Shown here: positions 61,971 to 64,000 of the stretch, one piece after another
How positions within the stretch are numbered: the first letter of the stretch is position 1
How the letters are laid out: every line of letters begins with the position of its first letter
Origin: Rachycentron canadum
Taxonomy: Eukaryota; Chordata; Actinopteri; Carangiformes; Rachycentridae
DNA: 64,000 nt
Direction: 5' to 3'
Assembly (NCBI GenBank): GCA_038496675.1
Contig: CM076651.1
Location: 25,498,148-25,562,147 of the forward strand
Program-made: the position numbers and the translations under genes
Notes under the pieces: generated by a model
The model's input: only the letters and a program-made list of their open reading frames with translations
The model's database searches: none
What the model was told of the DNA's origin: nothing

Positions 61971-64000
61971 TGACTTCACTGTAATAATGTTTTTTTGCTG
62001 ATCACTTCATTTTTTGAGATATTTTAGTTATTCATCATGGGTTTTGTTTGTTGGCATAACAATCTCAACACATCTTAACCAAATGGATAACTTTTAGGAT
62101 TTACAACACGTGCATGGATGGTCTGTAAGTTTCCTGGGCCTTTAAAGTCGTGGGGTAAAGGCTAGAAAAGATATTCAGTCTAAAACAGAAATGCTTTATC
62201 AAAATGTCACCATTCTCCATCAGTTAAAGATGTGGGTCCAGATCCAGACCACAGTCAGACGACTGGAGACCTCAGCTAGAATCACAACAGCTAGATATTT
62301 TCCTGCAAGTTCAAATATTTTGATGGAAAACAAATATATTGCTGTGAAAGAAGCAACATATTTGCGACCTGCCAAAAACGAAAATTAAGAACATTTTCTC
62401 ATTATGTTAACAGAAAATGTGATCCGCTTGAAATTAAATCTGTTTGCTGTTGCAGTCTATTTGTAGACAAATGTCTCCTGTGTGGCTGGCTGCCACACAA
62501 ACATAGAATATATCCTCCCCCGTATGTAACAGTTGGAAAGGCATCCTTTGCTAATTATGGCCAGAGAGCACAAATTTGAACTTCATCTGTTTCCAGAACG
62601 ACTCTGGCTCATCCAGATGCTGCTGTGCAGATGTCAAATGTTGGATTTAGTGATGAGGTTGCAGGTAAGGTTTCCCTCTGATGACTCTTCCATGTGAGGC
62701 TGCGAACCACCACTCCTGTGTCGGCTGAGCCTTCCTGCAGCTCCTTTTGCCATCACATGGGGGTAGTTTTCCTGGTCTTTTCTTGACTTCCTCAACCGTC
62801 TACCCCTTAACTGCCATTCCTTTAATGATATTTTGGACAGCAGAGGCTTTCAAGCTTGAAATGCTTTGATGTCTTTTTATAGCCTCCCCCACTCGGTTAC
62901 TGAGAGGAGCCCATGGCTGTTGAATGTTACCACAAGGTTTGAAGCGTCAGGGAATTTATCATGAGCTGACAATTCCTCTTCACCTGCCTCACAAGTCCTA
63001 ATGAGTCAATTAATGCCTAACAAGTTAAATAAGGCGCGAGGCTTTTACAGGGAGTAGGCTGCCCAAACTTTTGCAGATGTCAGTTTAGGATGATGAAATA
63101 AAAAGTAACAGTTTGAAGACATTGTCATGTTTTAATGTCTGTTTGCCGCTGGGGGTTTTATGTCAAAAATCAAGAAAATACTGTTTGTCATTAGCCCTGG
63201 TGTGCCCAGACTGTAGCAGACAGTGGCATACAGGCACAGCTACTGTCTGTACAGGTTATATATAGAAAGTGTTGTTTAATGAACAGCGGACTGTAGTTGA
63301 CTCATCTTACATTTTTACATGAATGAAAAAAAATTAAAGGAGAAAAACAACACATCTTAAATGCTAACGTGAACCCAGGACCTGAGTTTTCTGCTTTGCT
63401 TTCATTGGAAATTGTAACAACAGACCACTTCATTATTATTTGTTATTATTACTTTATGAGTATTTGTTGGTGTTACCTTGCAGAAGGAATAAAAAAAAAT
63501 GCAGAAGCACAGTTATAAAGCTACTACAGAGTCTGATCTCACCCAGCGTAAACTACAACTATATCATTCACGATTTAATGAATTAATTATTCTAACCCTT
63601 ATCTTTATGGAAGGATTACGATTCCATGTATCATTCAAAAAATTAAATAGTTAATTTACAAGCTGGTGAGCTGGTGAGTGTCCAGGCTGGTTTTGTTAGA
63701 CCAGTCTGACTTAAAAGTTCCAGGACGAGTTTCTTTCCCAGTCCGCCCCTGCATACAAACTGTACCAATGTGTGAAATGTGACAAGGCTGCTAAAAGTTA
63801 TTCTTTTTAATTCTTTGTACAGAAGTATGAAGATGCACTGATGGAGGTGGCTGTTAGTCTCTCTCTTTGTAATTATCAGTCTTGGATCGCTGGCCTCTCA
63901 TGCTGGCTCGATCGTGCTCAGATCACAGATGTCAGAGCACATGAAAGCACCACGTCGCGAGTGTCAAACACGCTTGTTGTGATGTTTGTTCTCGCCTCAC

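Larger units (their letters stand above)
36517..64000 (+). other. cpne9: intron 6, running off the window (at least 27.5 kb)
   Basis: It opens with GTAAGT after exon 6. The expected next exon, which should encode a GVPGKKCG-like linker into the second C2 domain, was not found by eye up to 64000. The segment holds MITEs, family A copies, a LINE, a Penelope-like element, SINEs and microsatellites, listed separately. The stretches 36520-40180, 44360-46500, 46560-48150, 54770-56380 and 56530-61870 appear to be non-coding apart from short simple repeats. Small unexplained items are a GC-richer block at 46740-47070 and a possible family A scrap at 61518-61545 (AAAGTGAAGGCAATGCTGAA). Confidence 0.75.

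Overview
The window looks like teleost fish nuclear DNA. The only gene I can support is split into short exons with GT-AG introns. The rest is AT-rich non-coding sequence full of repeats typical of bony fish: Tc1-like transposons, L2-type LINE ends, tRNA-derived SINEs with ATGG tails, a Penelope-like element, short non-autonomous DNA transposons and many microsatellites. I see no operons, CRISPR arrays or phage-like genes.

The gene is the 5' part of a copine on the + strand, most likely copine-9 (cpne9). Six coding exons at 252-331, 2709-2749, 28468-28514, 33586-33689, 35041-35080 and 36440-36516 join in phase without a stop. They encode the first 129 complete residues: a short N-terminal leader and most of the first C2 (C2A) domain. 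The second C2 domain and the vWA/copine domain are not found here, so the gene should continue past position 64000. Intron 2 (about 25.7 kb) and intron 6 (at least 27.5 kb in the window) make up most of the sequence. The 5' leader lies after a CT-rich tract at the left edge and carries two upstream ORFs. The second overlaps the copine start codon out of frame.

Repeats by region. Intron 1 (332-2708) has an ATCT microsatellite and an AT tract. Intron 2 has a SINE (3.4 kb), three copies of one dispersed element (6.2, 12.9 and 19.7 kb), a large ATCC array fused to a SINE remnant (7.8-8.4 kb), two dead Tc1-like transposons (9.7 and 23.4 kb), an L2-type tail (10.6 kb), a TTAA-type MITE (21.9 kb) and two striking perfect palindromes (22.3 and 23.3 kb). 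Intron 3 has an L2 3' end followed by another fish repeat (31.5-32.0 kb). Intron 6 has a TIR-bounded MITE (40.2 kb), a TTAA-type MITE (41.0 kb), two more copies of the dispersed element (44.1 and 53.0 kb), a decayed LINE interrupted by a 323-base assembly gap (48.3-50.8 kb), a decayed Penelope-like element (51.0-52.1 kb), a full-length SINE (54.4 kb) and a pair of palindromes that match an estrogen-response-element core (56.4 kb).

I found no convincing new multi-gene system. The observations most worth a second look are the two palindromes sharing the centre CCTGGAGG, the overlapping upstream ORFs, the dispersed element family with a shared AT-rich flank at two loci, the near-identical sequences on both sides of the gap, and the paired ERE-like sites.
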